A stretch of 15,125 nucleotides of DNA, taken from NCBI GenBank assembly GCA_964402955.1, contig CAYOEZ010000112.1, positions 1 through 15,125 on the forward strand, written 5' to 3'. Of the stretch, positions 14,948-15,125 are shown in pieces. Position 1 is the first letter of the stretch, and every line of letters starts with the position of its first letter. The stretch is from CAYOEZ01 sp964402955 (GTDB lineage Bacteria > Chloroflexota > DTOL01 > DAOUCN01). The translations under genes were made by a program, and so were the position numbers. A model generated the notes under the pieces. It made no database searches, had not been told where the DNA came from, and saw only the letters and a list, made by a program, of their open reading frames with translations.

Positions 14948-15125
14948 CGTTCTCCTTCGCCAGTCGCCCGTGCAGGCGTAGTGCGGAACCGACCGGCTGC
15001 CGGGGCATGGTTGCGCCGAGCATAGCACCGCGCGCTGCAAACGCCAACCGCGGGGGGCGGGTACTACCTCTAGTAAGGTAGGGGCGGGGCGCGTCATCCA
15101 CCTTGCGATGGGTACGTCTCCCCAC
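14948..15125 (-). other. Upstream region of the propeller operon
   Basis: No credible gene is seen here. It contains the promoter at 15019-15047 and a short inverted repeat, CTACCT/AGGTAG (15064-15069 and 15076-15081, six-base loop), just upstream of the -35 box. The repeat could be an operator or chance. The open frame extending from the propeller gene into this region is not convincing as protein. Confidence 0.5.
15019..15047 (-). promoter_or_regulatory. Sigma70-like promoter for the propeller/transglycosylase operon
   Basis: On the minus strand, TTGGCG (15042-15047) and TATGCT (15019-15024) are separated by exactly 17 bases. A transcript starting near 15012 would have a leader of about 65 bases before the ATG at 14947. 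Confidence 0.5.

Overview
The window looks like chromosomal DNA from a Chloroflexi-type bacterium (Anaerolineae or Caldilineae are my best guesses). The evidence is moderately high G+C, a sugar-binding lipoprotein whose lipobox is followed by an Ala/Thr/Pro repeat linker, a YesM/YesN-type two-component pair beside a sugar ABC operon, and a PQQ-repeat propeller gene coupled to a TPR-transglycosylase. The taxonomic call is inference. No rRNA, tRNA or CRISPR array is visible.

Positions 188-6673 (minus strand) hold a carbohydrate uptake and breakdown operon. In transcription order it encodes a solute-binding lipoprotein, a hairpin followed by a short U-run, a uroporphyrinogen-decarboxylase (URO-D) superfamily protein, two CUT1-type ABC permeases, and a GH36-type alpha-galactosidase with no signal peptide. 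No ATPase is present, so the transporter probably borrows a shared MsmX/UgpC-like ATPase. The likely logic is that an oligosaccharide is bound outside, imported intact and cleaved by the GH36 enzyme in the cytoplasm. The role of the URO-D-like protein is unknown.

Positions 6862-10186 (plus strand, divergent) encode a membrane sensor kinase of the YesM/LytS type and an AraC-type response regulator overlapping it. The shared 188-bp intergenic region carries a plausible promoter in each direction. This pair very likely controls the sugar operon. An ATGA overlap leads straight into a third gene at 10183. That gene is frameshifted and cut off after about 95 codons, and it resembles a second URO-D-like protein.

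Positions about 10470-11959 are an insertion sequence with a DD(34)E integrase-type transposase. I found matching terminal inverted repeats at 10470-10494 and 11935-11959. There is no obvious target duplication, and the truncated gene does not resume on the far side, which suggests an IS-associated deletion.

Positions 12031-14947 (minus strand) hold a two-gene envelope operon: an exported eight-repeat PQQ-type beta-propeller and a membrane-anchored TPR/SLT lytic transglycosylase, preceded by a good sigma70-like promoter at 15019-15047. The first about 215 bases may hold the damaged end of another plus-strand gene converging on the GH36 gene.
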